The notes: generated by a model from the letters alone, not told the origin. 64,000 nt of DNA from Vombatus ursinus (GCF_900497805.2 NW_020954548.1:6431856-6495855), one strand, 5' to 3'; positions 1 through 10,736 are shown, numbered from the stretch's first letter. A program made the numbers and translations.

Positions 1-274
1 CTTTGCTTGGGCTCTAATTCTTTCTTACTCACCAGCCCACAGAAGGACATGGTAGCCTGAAACATGGCAATCAGACAATCATTCGGCCTGTCCTGAAATA
101 CTGAAATGAAATGTCACCATTTCATAAAACATTTGGTCTTTGGATGACTTTCTCAGTACCTCTCTGTTTGTGTAGGTACTGCCAAAACTTATAACAAAAG
201 AAAGTAATTGTCTATCATTTCTTATGTCATTGGTTTTGCTGAGAATATTCTGCCAACTAGGTTGAAAAGTAGCA
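1..274. other. Unassigned unique sequence
   Basis: AT-rich sequence with no open frame of note and no repeat signature that I recognise. Nothing supports a gene here. Confidence 0.5.
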
Positions 275-480
275 TACTACAGTATAAAGAATATTAGATC
301 AGAAGCCAGAAAACCTGGGGTTTTGTTCCCATTCTGTTACTGACAATCTCTATGACTTATGGGTAAGTCACTCAACCTCTCTGATATTCAGCTTCCTCAT
401 CCATAAAAGGGGAATAATAATTCTAACACAATCTACTCCACAAAATAGTTGCATAAGCCATTGTATAAACATGAACTAAT
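275..480 (+). mobile_element. MIR SINE
   Basis: Old tRNA-derived CORE-SINE. A 'GAAAACCTGGGGTTTTGTTCC' type head is followed by the CORE ('CTCAACCTCTCTGATATTCAG', 'CTTCCTCATCCATAAAAGGG') and an 'AATAATAATTCTAACA' segment, the normal MIR order on the plus strand. Strongly diverged, so ancient. Confidence 0.7.
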
Positions 481-687
481 TCATTTAGAGAAGAATGTTT
501 TCTTTGACTTATGTGTTTTCTTTTTCTTTTCTTTTCTTTTTTTCAGCCTGAACAATTCTATGGGATATCTTAGCTATCTGTTTCTTTGTCATGGATCCCT
601 AGCTACCAATGGGTAAAATAGACATACACTGAGTCATATCAGGAAGGTAATACTCTAGAAAACAGTATAAGCCTGGGTTCTGTAAGG

Positions 688-840
688 TGTGCGTGTGTGT
701 GTGTGTGTAGGAGGGAGGGAAGGAAGGAGTGAGAGGAGGGAGAAAGAGAGAGAGGGAGAGACAGAGAGAGACAGAGAGACAGAGAGAGACAGAGAGACAG
801 AGAGAGACAGATACAGAAAGAGACAGAGACAGAGACAGAG
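688..840. repeat. Compound microsatellite (TG)n then (GA/CAGA)n
   Basis: About 25 bases of alternating TG run into about 125 bases of purine-only GGGA/GAGA followed by a CAGAGAGA array. The 64-residue Ser/Leu-rich frame on the minus strand here is only translated repeat. Confidence 0.95.
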
Positions 841-1617
841 TTTTAGCAAGGACTTTAAGTGGAACTAGAACTTCAACTCATCAGAAAAAAAAAAACTTTC
901 TTTAACTGGTTTATGACTTAATTGTTTCCTAGTTAATGATTTAATAATCATAGGTCACTTTGAGATCATAAATCACATACATTGTAAAACAAATAACAGC
1001 CAGTTCTGGCACTCTTCACAGTTGAGGAATATGAATTAAGAATGCCCTAGCTAGCTGGGCATCTGAATTGTAAAAGCCACAATCTTTCCTTTTTAAAAAT
1101 GTGAAGCAAGTTGAGTTGGTAAATTATCATTTCTAGACTTCTAAGGAAAAGATACTATTGTCAAATATTTGTTATCTATATTGATAAAGAGCATTAGCCT
1201 TGGTGTCTGAAACCTGGATCATTCTACATTTATACATTGATATTGTCACCTGTGTGATGTGATTGGAAGGACCCTAGAATCATTCCTTTCTTTCAATTAT
1301 CTCTTCAACTGATGACTGAAGTTTCATGATAATAAACACATTAATTTATGTTAAGCATTGTCCTAAGTGATAATATCCCATAGAGCACGTTGTCATTTAC
1401 ATTTTAGTTTACTTAAGTCATGGGAGCAATTTTATAACTGAAAAGGAGGAACGCTATGAATTTCCAAGTATCCCTGTTATTGTTTTCCACCCACCCACCC
1501 CTTCTCCTACCTAAGGAAGAAAAATAAATAAATTTAATTTAATTTAAAAAAGACCAGAAAGGAGGAGGGTGATAGGTGTGAGCCAAGACTCTTTGCAGTC
1601 TTCATAATTTTATTTTA
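841..1617. other. Unassigned sequence, possibly with old SINE debris
   Basis: No gene. Around 1195-1290 there is a weak MIR-like order (head, 'CACCTGTGTGATGTGATTGG') that I could not carry through, so it is not called as an element. Confidence 0.4.
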
Positions 1618-1743
1618 TAGAATCATATAATTACAGAGTTGGAAGGGTCCTGAGAAGTATTGAAGTTCAGTTCATATTTGAAAAACAACCTGCCTACAAA
1701 TACCTGACAAGTAGTGATGCAAACTTTCCTTAAAGACCTAAAA

Positions 1744-1780
<37 letters not shown>

Positions 1781-1990
1781 GTAGAAGTGATGATAGTGGT
1801 TCTGGTACTACTTCTACTTCCAGAGGAAGCCCGTTCACTTTTTTTGGTAACTCTAATTTTTAGGAAGATTTTGCTTGTGTCAAACATCACTTTGACCCCT
1901 TAAAACATCTACCCACTGTTTCTAGTTCTATCCTTTGAGATCAAGCAGAATAGATCAAATCCTTTTTCTATCCACCCATGTCCCTCTCCC
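1618..1990 (-). mobile_element. CR1/L3 LINE 3' end, antisense
   Basis: Plus-strand text begins 'AGAATCATATAATTACAGAG', 'TTGGAAGGGTCCTGAGAAG', the reverse complement of the conserved CR1/L3 3' tail. It continues through 'CCACTGTTTCTAGTTCTATC' as CR1 copies do. A (GT)n array of about 35 bases at 1745-1780 has expanded inside the element. The 71-residue minus-strand frame across it is not a gene. Confidence 0.7.
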
Positions 1991-2300
1991 ACTCAATAAA
2001 CTCATATCTCCTTATTGCCTCTAGGATAAAATAAAAACTCCTCTGTTTAGTTTTTATGCCCTTTACAACCTGACCCCAACCTATTTTCCAGAATCATTAT
2101 ATCATTATTCTTCTTCCTGCTCTCTGCAATACAACCAAACTCATCTTTTCATTACAAACACCAGATACTTGATATCTCCTTTCTGTACCTTTGAACTGGC
2201 TGTTCTCATGCCTGAAATACACTCGCTCCTTGCATTTGTTTCAAAGAATACTTCTTTTCCTCCAAGATGCAATTCCAGCCCTACCTTCTATATAAGATAT
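1990..2300 (+). mobile_element. L2 LINE fragment (end of ORF2)
   Basis: The order 'TCTCCTTATTGCCTCTAGGAT', 'CCTTTACAACCTGACCCCAAC', 'CTGGCTGTTCTCATGCCTGAAAT', 'TCCTCCAAGATGCAA' matches the C-terminal coding part of L2 on the plus strand. Frames are broken throughout. Confidence 0.75.
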
Positions 2301-2480
2301 CTAAGTGTTCTAGGTAATGGGGTGTTGGACTTAGAATCAATAGGATCTCAGTTCATATCCTACCTCATATACCAAACTGTGTGACTATGGTCAAACCATT
2401 TACTGTCCTCAACAGTAAGATAATAAAAATCTACATCAAAGGATTTCTACAAGGATGAGGTTACACAACATATGTAAAAT
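2301..2480 (+). mobile_element. MIR SINE
   Basis: 'GTGTTGGACTTAGAATCAAT' head, 'CTGTGTGACTATGGTCAAAC' CORE, then 'ACAAGGATGAGGTTACACA' and 'GTAAAATGCTTTGTGTAAG', the usual plus-strand MIR order. It separates two independent L2 copies. Confidence 0.7.
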
Positions 2481-3055
2481 GCTTTGTGTAAGTCTGACCA
2501 TGTCACCCCAAACACACACATACACATACACTCAATAGATTTCACTGGCTCCTCATTGCCTCCAGGATCAAATGTAAAATCCTATTTGCTCTTCAAAACC
2601 CTTCATACCCTCACACCCTTCTAACTTTCCCAGTCTTTTTATACCTTATGCCCTACTATGTACACTCTTTCAATCCAGTGACATTCAACTCCTCGATGTT
2701 CCACAAACAAGATACTCAATCTTGTGGCTCTGGGAATCTGAGTGACCCCATGCCTACAATGCTCTCCCTGCTCATCTCTACTTACTGGTTTCCCGGCTTC
2801 CTTAAGTCCCAACTAAAATCCCATCTTCACCAAAAAGCCTCTCCCAACACCTCTTGATTCTAGTGCCTCCCCCTTCTTGTTTATTTCCTATTTATCCTAT
2901 ACATAGCTCATCTGTACATATTTACCTGCTTGTTTCCTCCCCCATTTGATTGTGAACTTCTTGAGAGCAGGGATGGATTGTCTTTTACTTTTTTTGTATC
3001 CCCTGTGTCTGGCACATGGTGGGTAATTAATAAATGTTTATTAACTGACTTTGTA
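2481..3055 (+). mobile_element. L2 LINE 3' end
   Basis: Starts in the end of ORF2 ('TTCACTGGCTCCTCATTGCC', 'TCCAGGATCAAATG') and runs to the true 3' tail ('TTGTGAACTTCTTGAGAGCAG', 'GTCTGGCACATGG', 'TTAATAAATGTTTATTAAC'). It repeats the same ORF2 part seen just upstream, so it is a second L2 insertion. Confidence 0.85.
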
Positions 3056-3180
3056 GATTATATATATGCATGTATATCACATATATTATATGCACGCATA
3101 TATATGCATATGTATGTCTTTTATGCATATAGTTGTATGTACACATGTGTGTGCATATATATATATGTGTGTGTAGTGTT
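3056..3180. repeat. TATG/CATA-type microsatellite
   Basis: Imperfect alternating pyrimidine-purine array grown from the tail of the preceding L2. Short Tyr/Ile/Cys-rich frames on both strands are artefacts. Confidence 0.9.
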
Positions 3181-3199
3181 TTATAGATACTAGCTGCTA

Positions 3200-3445
3200 T
3201 TATTATGAGGCCTTTCATGATCCTCTCAACTTCTAGTGCCTTCTATAACTATTTAATATTTAACTTCTTTACATTTATTCACTTTCTATTTATTCTATAT
3301 ATGCCTATTTATGTACTTGCCTCCCCCATTAGAAACTAAGCTCTTATGGGCAAGAAATATTTCATTCTCTGTATTTATAGTGTTTGTGTCTTTTAGTTTC
3401 TGGCACATAGTAGGCACTTAGTAGGTACTTGTTTGATTGATTCCT
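3200..3445 (+). mobile_element. L2 LINE 3' end
   Basis: 'CCCCCATTAGAAACTAAGCTC', 'TTCTGGCACATAGTAGGCAC' and a terminal 'TTGATTGATT' form the L2 3' tail. A third L2 tail within 1.5 kb. Confidence 0.75.
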
Positions 3446-3464
3446 TTTTTTGCTTTTCAAATAC

Positions 3465-3560
3465 TGTTTTAAAATGCTAGACTTTATCTTCTCCAGATTA
3501 AAAATCTTCAGCTCCTTCAACCCATCAGGCTAACCTTTACAAGTCTCATCCACTCAACAG
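3465..3560 (-). mobile_element. CR1/L3 fragment, antisense
   Basis: 'TATCTTCTCCAGATTAAAAA', 'TCTTCAGCTCCTTCAACCC' is the antisense of the CR1 segment coding the 'feelfnle-kr' end region. Short and diverged. Confidence 0.45.
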
Positions 3561-3694
3561 ATTAGTGAAATTAGGTAGCGACATGATCATTGAGTACAAA
3601 TTTCCTCACATCTCCAAAGGGGAGGGGCAATAAAAGGTCATGGTAAGACAGAAAAGTTTGAAAAATGGGGAAATTACTACAAAGAAAAAAATAA

Positions 3695-3945
3695 AATATT
3701 TAATGGAATCCTTGTCATGTCCTACTCTTTGTGACACTGTTTGCAGTTTTCCTGGCAAAGATATTGGAATGTTTTGCCATTTGCTTCATCAGCTCATTTT
3801 ACAGATAAAGAACTGAGATAAACAAGGTTAGTGACTTGCCAAGGGTCACACAGATAGTAAGTGTCAGAGGCTGGAATTGAGCTCAGGAAGATGAATCTTT
3901 CTGACTCTAGATCTGACACTCTACATACAGTGACACCTAGCTTAG
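3695..3945 (-). mobile_element. MAR1-type CORE-SINE, antisense
   Basis: Reads on plus as 'CTACTCTTTGTGACACTG', 'TTCCTGGCAAAGATATTGGA', 'CAGCTCATTTTACAGATAAAG', 'GTCACACAGATAGTAAGTGTC', ending 'GTGACACCTAGCT', the reverse of a full-length MAR1 (about 250 bases). Marsupial-diagnostic. Confidence 0.9.
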
Positions 3946-5425
3946 ATATTCAGTAAATATAACACAATTGGAGATAAAACAATTGCCAGTATGCCCCCCA
4001 TGTCCCCTACCCCCTCGTAAGTCATTTTCATTTTTGACCACCTATTTTATATTCCCATCTATTGAGATACTCATTTTCTGTGCTTCTTGATCTTTTATAA
4101 GTGAAGTAAAGCAATATTTAACTTCACAGAAATTTCCTCATTCCATGAAAAAAAGGCTACTTCTGCAGAATGTAGAGAATATCTGGCTTTATAATTAATT
4201 CCTATGGAATAACAGCCAGAAAGATCCAATCTCCAGACTTCTCTCCTCATATACATTAAGGTAGAGTCATTTTTATTGATGTTCAGAATGTGGTGGAACA
4301 TCTCTGTCAAATCAAACATCGACCTAAGACAGATGGAGCAACCCAATGAATTTCAGCAATACTTATTGCACCAGGAGACACCTTAGGGAGCTCAGAAGGG
4401 AGCTTCAATGGTACTTCCAAGTGAAAAAAAGTTATTCATTCATGAATTTAAATGGTCCACAAAGGCCAAGGAAAGTGAGAAACAGGAAATGAAGGGAATA
4501 GCTCTAAGCATAATACCAGGATTGCAAGAGATAGAATACAGATCCCAAGAACAGGTAAAAGGCTGATATTTTCCAGATATTTGGGTTTTTTTAGATTTTC
4601 AGGATATTAAAAACATCTTCATGTTCTAGCATGAAATCATACCTCTGTTTCATACAGCTGTCCTATTTTCATATGGGGTTTTGCAATAGTAATATGCTTA
4701 ACATTCTTTATTATTCCACACTTGTAGATGTGCAGGGATTTATTCTGAAAGCATTGCACAAGGTAATTCCCTGCTTTTGGGTTGTCTTGATGCCTCTCAT
4801 AATGGAAATGCAAATGTTTAATTGCACAGCGAGTTGATCATAAGCATGACTTATTAATGCAGGTATTAGGGCTAGAGTGGCATAAAGGTGCTCATTTGAT
4901 TTGAATCAAAATGAGAGGGATTAAATTAGGAGGCAGCTCAGAAAACCTGGTATATGCTTTGGTTTGACAGCTGGGAGTTAGAGATAGGTCTGCTTGCTTT
5001 TTTATGGGGAGTACAAGCATGTGTCTGCTACTCAAATGATTCCCAGAGGGCTTAGCAGCCTCACCGAAGGAGGAAGGGTCAAAGCAATTGAAGGTGGCTG
5101 GCTGTTGAAGGGAATAGCTTCAAGGTCTGATATTCCATCTCCATTCTTGGGGCAGCAATACGTTTTATAGAAGCAGACCCCCTATCTTTGTAGATACACT
5201 AGCTCAGCCCAGAGAAGAGTTTTAGGACACAATCTCAGAGCAAAGCAGAAGTCTGAGTAACTTAAAGCTGACCTTACTCCCCTTTCCAGCTCAAAAATAG
5301 GAACTTGTGTCACTTTACATATCCAAGTGTCACTTCTCTTTGTCCTTGCTTTAAAAATAAAGAAACTACTATACTGGGTAAGAAGAGGCTATTCTTCAAG
5401 TAACTAGGAGTTCACCTAAAGAGAA
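3946..5425. other. Repeat-free AT-rich block, candidate regulatory DNA
   Basis: About 1.5 kb without a repeat I recognise and without a credible exon. The part from 4690 to 4985 is dense in homeodomain-like words ('TTAATTGCAC', 'CTTATTAATG', 'GGATTAAATTAG'), carries the octamer-like 'ATGCAAATG' and a long imperfect palindrome at 4891-4915. This is a candidate conserved non-coding element, inferred from composition only. Confidence 0.3.
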
Positions 5426-5427
5426 GC

Positions 5428-5640
5428 TGTGAAGCACTGTTCAAGGAGTCAGGAGAACTGGGCTGTGGTCCTGGCTCTCCTATAAACTAATGAACTTGGG
5501 CAAATGACTTCACTTCCCTAGGGACTCAGCTTCCTCCCTGATAAAATGTGGCGGCTGATCACTGAATATCCTTCAGTTTCTAGCACCTATTGTCCAATAA
5601 TCACCCAGGTCACTTTCAACTCTAGCATTCTATGATTTCA
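5428..5640 (+). mobile_element. MIR3-type SINE
   Basis: CORE ('ACTTGGGCAAATGACTTCAC', 'CAGCTTCCTCCCTGATAAAA') plus the L3-like tail 'CACTTTCAACTCTAGCATTC', 'TATGATTTCA'. The L3-type tail rather than an L2-type tail marks it as MIR3. Confidence 0.7.
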
Positions 5641-5689
5641 CTTGTAAAGGAATTGATCAACATTGGCCATCTTACTGTTGATAAAATAA

Positions 5690-6330
5690 GGTACTTGAAT
5701 CTCTTGACTTCATGCCTTTTCACTGCCTGTTCTCCATGCCTGGAATACTCTTCCACACCCCCTCTCCCTCTTGTGCTCCCTGGCTTTCTTCAAAACTCAG
5801 TTCAAATTCCACTTCCTAAAATAAGACTTTTCTAGTTGTCACCCTGTCTCCCCAACCACACACATATATGCACACTGCTAGTACTTTTACTCTGAGATTT
5901 CTTATTCTCCCCACCTCTCTCTGTCTCTCTCTGTCTTTCTGTCTCTCTCTCTCTCTCTCTCTCTCACTTAATGCCTGTCTCTCTATCTATATATGTATAT
6001 TACATACATATGTGTGTATATATGTACATATATAACATCCATATATGCATACACGCATGTATATGGATATGTACACACATACATGTGTATGTATGCATAT
6101 ATGGATGTATGTATATATAATATATATAATATATGTGTGTATATATATGTGTGTGTATATATATATATAAAATCAATAGTTATTTGCATGTTTTCTCCCT
6201 CATTCATTGTGAGCTCTTTGAGGGCAGGAACTGTGTCTTTGCCTTTTTTGTGATATCCCCAGTAATTAACACAGTGCTTGGAGCACAGGGGATGCTTAAT
6301 ATTATGCTTGACTGACTGACTTGGTTGTCA
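5690..6330 (+). mobile_element. L2 LINE 3' end split by a microsatellite
   Basis: ORF2 end 'CTCCATGCCTGGAATACTC', then 'CTCAGTTCAAATTCCACTTCC', and after a long microsatellite the tail 'TTGTGAGCTCTTTGAGGGCAG', 'ACACAGTGCTTGGAGCACAG', 'TTGACTGACTGACTT'. One L2 copy whose middle has expanded. Confidence 0.85.
5915..6175. repeat. (CT)n and (TATG/CATA)n microsatellite inside L2
   Basis: Pyrimidine array 'CTCTCTGTCTCTCTCTGTC' followed by about 180 bases of alternating TA/TG/CA. It explains the Tyr- and Ile-rich frames seen on both strands. Confidence 0.95.
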
Positions 6331-6714
6331 GAAAATTCTTTTATAAAAAGGGGGGCACCCATAATTCTGATTAAGACTTTTTGTTTCTGGGAATGATGGA
6401 CTAGAAGGGCTTCCCATTGAATGACTTTTTTGAGTATCTAGAATTTAACACAATTCCACTTTAAGGACACATTTTGGCAGTGCATATAACATGGTAGCAG
6501 AACACTTGCAATGCCATAAATGACATAGATACTTTTCTACTTCCCTATCTCTATCTTCTAAGAGTCTATAGGCCTAACCTTTGACAGCTAAAGGGCATAA
6601 ACATGGATAAACAATTATTTCTTCTATGGATTTTTCAATTAGTTTTATTAGATTTTTGTTTTCCGTTTGATTCTGGTGAAAAGTTCCTGTAGGTACCCCA
6701 CAACTTACAGAAAA
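6331..6714. other. Unassigned unique sequence
   Basis: No frame, repeat or RNA feature recognised. Confidence 0.5.
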
Positions 6715-6985
6715 ACTAGATAGTATAGTAAAGACCATTGAATTTAGAGTCAGGAAAACCTGAGTATAAATCTGACCTCTGACATTAGCTGTTTTCTGGG
6801 CAAGCTACTTAACTACTCTATACCTCAGTTTCCTCACCTGTAAAATGGAGGTATTACTAGGACATACTTCCTAGGATTGTTGTGAGGTCAAAATGAGATA
6901 TTATTTATAAAGTGTTTTGCATCCTTTAAAAAGCTACCTAAATGCTAGTTATTATTATTATTATTATTGTTATTATTATATGGAA
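6715..6985 (+). mobile_element. MIR SINE
   Basis: Near complete: head 'AGAGTCAGGAAAACCTGAG', CORE 'CTCAGTTTCCTCACCTGTAAA', 'AGGATTGTTGTGAGGTCAAAA', tail 'TAGTTATTATTATTATTAT'. About 260 bases. Confidence 0.85.
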
Positions 6986-7104
6986 TTTCAGAAGAGTTTT
7001 GATGATGACCTAGAGAATTTAGGGATAATTATGAATACTTTTAGTGTTTCAGCCTATTATGAAGAATGGAACCTGCATGTTACTTGAATTATTTCTTGGG
7101 AATT

Positions 7105-7528
7105 CAACTATTTCAGTAGAAATAGTCATAGTATCACACATAATTTCTGAGGTGGTAAGGACTCAAGGAGCCATTTAGTACAATTTGTACCTGAAAAAGG
7201 ATCCTTACTATGCCTTCCCTGCTAATGCATCATTCACCTTTTTCTTGAAAATCTGTTATGAGGAGGAACCCACTACTTCTAGAGCATTCTATTCCACATC
7301 TGCATAGCTATAATTTTTAGGAAGTTTTCTCTATTTGGACGTTAAGTCTATATTTTTACCTCTTAGAGGCATTCACGCATCGTTTCCAGTTCTGCCCAAT
7401 AGACCCAAGCAGAGCAATTCTTCTTTCTCTTCCATCTAAAAGCTCAAAATGCTTGAAGGCATTTATCATGCCATTCTTCTTTCCACCCCCTAGTCTTTTC
7501 TAATCTAACCTAGTCCCTTCAAGTGGCA
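7105..7528 (-). mobile_element. CR1/L3 3' end, antisense (left part)
   Basis: Plus strand shows the reversed CR1 order: 'CCACTACTTCTAGAGCATTC', 'TTTTTAGGAAGTTTTCTC', 'CCAGTTCTGCCCAATAGAC', 'TTTCTAATCTAACCTAGTCC'. Interrupted at 7529 by a SINE and continued at 7734. Confidence 0.75.
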
Positions 7529-7733
7529 TAATGTGGCAGTATGGTACAGCAAAAAGAGAGTTGGATGTGTAGTCAAAGGAAATGGGTTTGAAATCTGCCT
7601 CTGACAGTTACTTACATGACCCTGGACAAGTCACTTCATATGTCTGTGCCTCAGTTTCCTCACGTGAAAAGTGAAAGAGTTGTATTAGGTTACCTCTAAG
7701 ATTCCTTCTAGCTCTAAAGCTAAGATCTGTGAA
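7529..7733 (+). mobile_element. MIR3-type SINE inserted in CR1/L3
   Basis: Head 'GGCAGTATGGTACAGCAAAA', CORE 'CTCAGTTTCCTCACGTGAAA', L3-like tail 'TCCTTCTAGCTCTAAAGC'. It lies between two collinear CR1 pieces, so it inserted after the CR1. Confidence 0.75.
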
Positions 7734-7850
7734 CTTGAGGTTTTTCACCATCCTGGTTGACTTCCTCTGGACACTCTCTAGATTATCAATGTCCTTTATC
7801 AAATGAGATGACCATAACTAAAAATAATAAGCATGTTTTCTTTTAAGGAA
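7734..7850 (-). mobile_element. CR1/L3, antisense (right part)
   Basis: 'CCATCCTGGTTGACTTCCTC', 'TGGACACTCTCTAGATTATC', 'AATGTCCTTTATC' is the antisense of the CR1 'kldieRvQrratr' coding segment. Continues the piece ending at 7528. Confidence 0.75.
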
Positions 7851-7864
7851 TAATCTAATGGACA

Positions 7865-7990
7865 TTTAGGTCTTTAGAACTAGTTCTAGGCCTGTCTGAT
7901 CTTGAACAGATTACTTAATTTATCTTTGCCTCAATATTCCCTTCTATAAAAACAACAACAACAACAACAACAACAAAAACCCAGAGATGA
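7865..7990 (+). mobile_element. MIR-like fragment with (AAC)n tail
   Basis: 'TCTGATCTTGAACAGATTAC', 'TTTGCCTCAATATTCCCTTC' then an AAC repeat at 7951-7977. Probably a partial SINE; the AAC array makes a Cys-rich frame on the other strand that is not a gene. Confidence 0.45.
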
Positions 7991-8754
7991 CGAGACCCAC
8001 TCCTTTATACCATATGGGAATGTTTCAAAGTAAAATGAAGGAGTGAAAGACAGTTTGATTTCTTTAGGAGGAACAGTGCTAAGAACCAAAATTTCAACCT
8101 TCCTTGACTCATAAATACCCAATTCATAGCTGTTCTGTGTTTGTAAGGGGAAAGAGGTGGTAGCACATCCCACAGAGCCCCAGAGAGGGAAAAGTGTACA
8201 TTGAGTCCCTGAATTATTGTACTTCTTTCTCACTGAACTCCTGGCTAGGCCATGGAAGAGGTGCGTCTAGGGCTGTGAGGGCACTCTGTTCTCTGACAGC
8301 CACACCATGTACCCGTCTTTCTTCATACCATGAATTGAATTTTCCTTTTTTTGTTTCCATAGAAAACAATGCTACAAATAGTGGTTAGGGCTTATTTACA
8401 AAAAAAAAAAAAAACCAAAAACCTGTTTAACTCCTAATATAGTTGAGATATCATAAGTAGCAGAACAAGGAAGACAAGAACAAAACAAAACAAACAAACA
8501 AAAAACTTCTTAGGCCTGGGATCAGACAAGAGTCAACTCAACAGGAAGTCTAAATAAACATAAATTTATGGCTTAAGCCTGTTTTTGTGACCTGGCCTAA
8601 AAACCTAACCACTATTTAAAACATTATATTTTGTTGTTGTTGTTGTTGTTGTTTATGGGAAAATGTGTTCTGAGCTCCAAATTACCAATTTTTTTAAACT
8701 GGATTAGTGATTTCATTTTTATAAAGAAATTGAAGAGGGAAATCCCTCTGTCAA
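7991..8754. other. Unassigned sequence with A-runs and (GTT)n
   Basis: No gene or recognisable element. A-run at about 8400-8414, an AAAC-rich stretch near 8480-8505 and (GTT)n at 8631-8653. Confidence 0.5.
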
Positions 8755-8862
8755 TATCCACTTTGCAGTTTTAGAGGTTAAACAATTTGCCTAGAGTCAC
8801 AGAGCTTGATTGGGTCTTAGGTCTTGCTGACTCCCTACCATTCTACCATGCTGTCTCTCCAA
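8755..8862 (-). mobile_element. MIR SINE fragment, antisense
   Basis: 'CACTTTGCAGTTTTAGAGG', 'TTGCCTAGAGTCACAGAGC', 'CTACCATTCTACCATGC' is the reversed CORE and head. Confidence 0.65.
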
Positions 8863-8864
8863 AT

Positions 8865-9509
8865 CTCCATCAACAGTTTTGCCCTTTCTCTGAGCTCCAG
8901 AGATACTTGCTCAGTTGGACCCATGCCATCTCCACAGAGATGTCTCACCAGCACCTCAAATTCAATATGTCAAGAACACAGCCCATCATCTCTCATCCAA
9001 AAATTGCTTGTCCTTCTGATTTTTTAAATTATTCTTGATGGGGAAACAATCATCTCTGATTTTCAGAAACTTGGGACAATCTTTTAATCTTTCTTCTCTC
9101 CTACTTCTTACAGTCAATTAGTTACTATATTTTATCAGTTGTACCTAATATCTTCTTCCTCCTCTGCTATAGTTCTAACATCAACCCTGATTTCCACCTG
9201 CTGGACCATTGCAATAGATTCCTAACAGGTCTATCCACTGACATCTCCTCACCCTTTATTACTGCCACCAAACTAATGTTCACTGAACATGACTCTGTTC
9301 CTTATATTTCTCTATTAAAAAGTGGATCTCTATTCTCTGTTTGGTTAACTTCAAATTTATTCGCTTACTATTCAAGATGCTGTTATCAACTTAATATCCC
9401 ATTCCCTTGTTTACTTAATATTAGAGCCAAACTAGATTATTCTCTATCTCCCCAAAATATCTTGTGCTTTCCCGCTTCAGGGCCTTTGCTCATGCTGTTT
9501 CTAAGTATC
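8865..9509 (+). mobile_element. L2 LINE ORF2 C-terminal part (left part)
   Basis: 'CATGCCATCTCCACAGAGATG', 'CACCAGCACCTCAAATTCAA', 'AAACTTGGGACAATCTTTTAA', 'CACCTGCTGGACCATTGCA', 'GCTTCAGGGCCTTTGCTCATG' follow the L2 ORF2 order exactly. Frames are decayed. Interrupted by a SINE at 9510. Confidence 0.85.
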
Positions 9510-9730
9510 ATAGAAATAATAATAGCCACTAGCATTTATATACTGCCTTATACTTCATAAAAGCCTTAACTTACAACAAACTTGACCTGTGATTTGATTG
9601 CATAAGTTCTATTATCCCCATTTTACAGGTGAGTGGACTGAGGCTCAGCAAGGTTAAATGATTTTTCCACATTCACACAGCTAATAAGGGTCAGAACCAG
9701 TCTTTGAATTTACTTATCATGGCTGAACTC
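9510..9730 (-). mobile_element. MIR SINE inserted in L2, antisense
   Basis: 'AATAATAATAGCCACTAGC', 'CCCCATTTTACAGGTGAGTGG', 'TTCACACAGCTAATAAGGGTC' is a reversed MIR, splitting a collinear L2. Confidence 0.85.
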
Positions 9731-10075
9731 TGTTCAATATACTTCCTGGTTTCCCTATTTTTGCCTTTTGAAATCCTGACTTTGCTTTAAAATTCATCCC
9801 AAATACTACCTCTCCCATGAAGCCTTCCCTGATTTCCTTTCTTAAAAACCTATCCCCTTGGACCCTGCAATGTACTTTGTTTTGCAACTCACTAATTACT
9901 CATCACGCGACATTGCAAAATATAGTCATGTGCTTTTTACATTTACTCTCTCTGCTAGATGTTGAGCTCCATAAGGGTAGGGTCTATGACTTTTCTAAAT
10001 TCTCCAGCCCTCTTAATCACAGAACTCACTATTCAGTGAGGGTATAATAAATGCTTTTGGAATTTAGTTGAATTT
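9731..10075 (+). mobile_element. L2 LINE 3' end (right part)
   Basis: Resumes at 'TTCATCCCAAATACTACCTC', 'CATGAAGCCTTCCCTGATTT' and reaches the 3' tail 'GTTGAGCTCCATAAGGGTAGG', 'GGTATAATAAATGC'. With the left part this makes about 1 kb of L2. Confidence 0.85.
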
Positions 10076-10735
10076 ACAGATTAACTTTTAGCATAGAGTG
10101 TTCTAACATAGAGCAAATTTAAATTCTGTGAAGTCAGGGTTAATTTCAAGCCTCTGTGTGGTTTTGGAGGATAACTAGAATGGAGGCCAAATGGTTATGT
10201 TTTAATAGCTATTAAAAAACACATATTTATTGACATAATTGGGAGAATTTTTCCATCTCATGAATAAATTTCTCTTTCACAGTGAAAAAGCAGAGAAGTG
10301 CAAATAAAATATAAATTAATCCCAATTTTATTTTTTCCTCTGAAATTTAGTTGGATATCAAATAGAATATGATTTCAACAAGATGTAGCAACAAAGATTA
10401 AAAAAAATAGCTCCCTGAAACCAAGATCAATTTTTACATGACAGTCATTCAAATGAAGTTTGCCAAATAAATTATAGGAATGATGTAGTATTCTAGTTTT
10501 TTTGGCATTACATTGTTTAAACAAAATATCATTAGATACATTAGAATCCTGTAAAGGAGTAATTGTAACAGCTTCTAATTAAGTGTGCCACTAATTTGAA
10601 AGAACAATTTTCCTTGACAAATGGTTCCAAGATGAAGTACCTGATGATTTAATTTTGAAATTAAAAAATATTCTTACTACAGATATTTATCATCTTTTTT
10701 TAAATACAAGAAGAGTTAATAAAGTTTATTTAAGT
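10076..10735. other. Repeat-free, very AT-rich block, candidate regulatory DNA
   Basis: About 660 bases with no repeat signature and no frame. It contains 'CTTCTAATTAAGTGTGCCAC', 'GTGCAAATAAAATATAAATT' and other TAAT/ATTA and GCAAAT words at high density. The look is that of a conserved non-coding element, but composition alone cannot prove it. Confidence 0.3.
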
Positions 10736-10736
10736 G

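Noticed and set aside
688-840. CRISPR-like or satellite array
   Set aside because: Plain TG and GA/CAGA microsatellite without spacers; the genome is mammalian.
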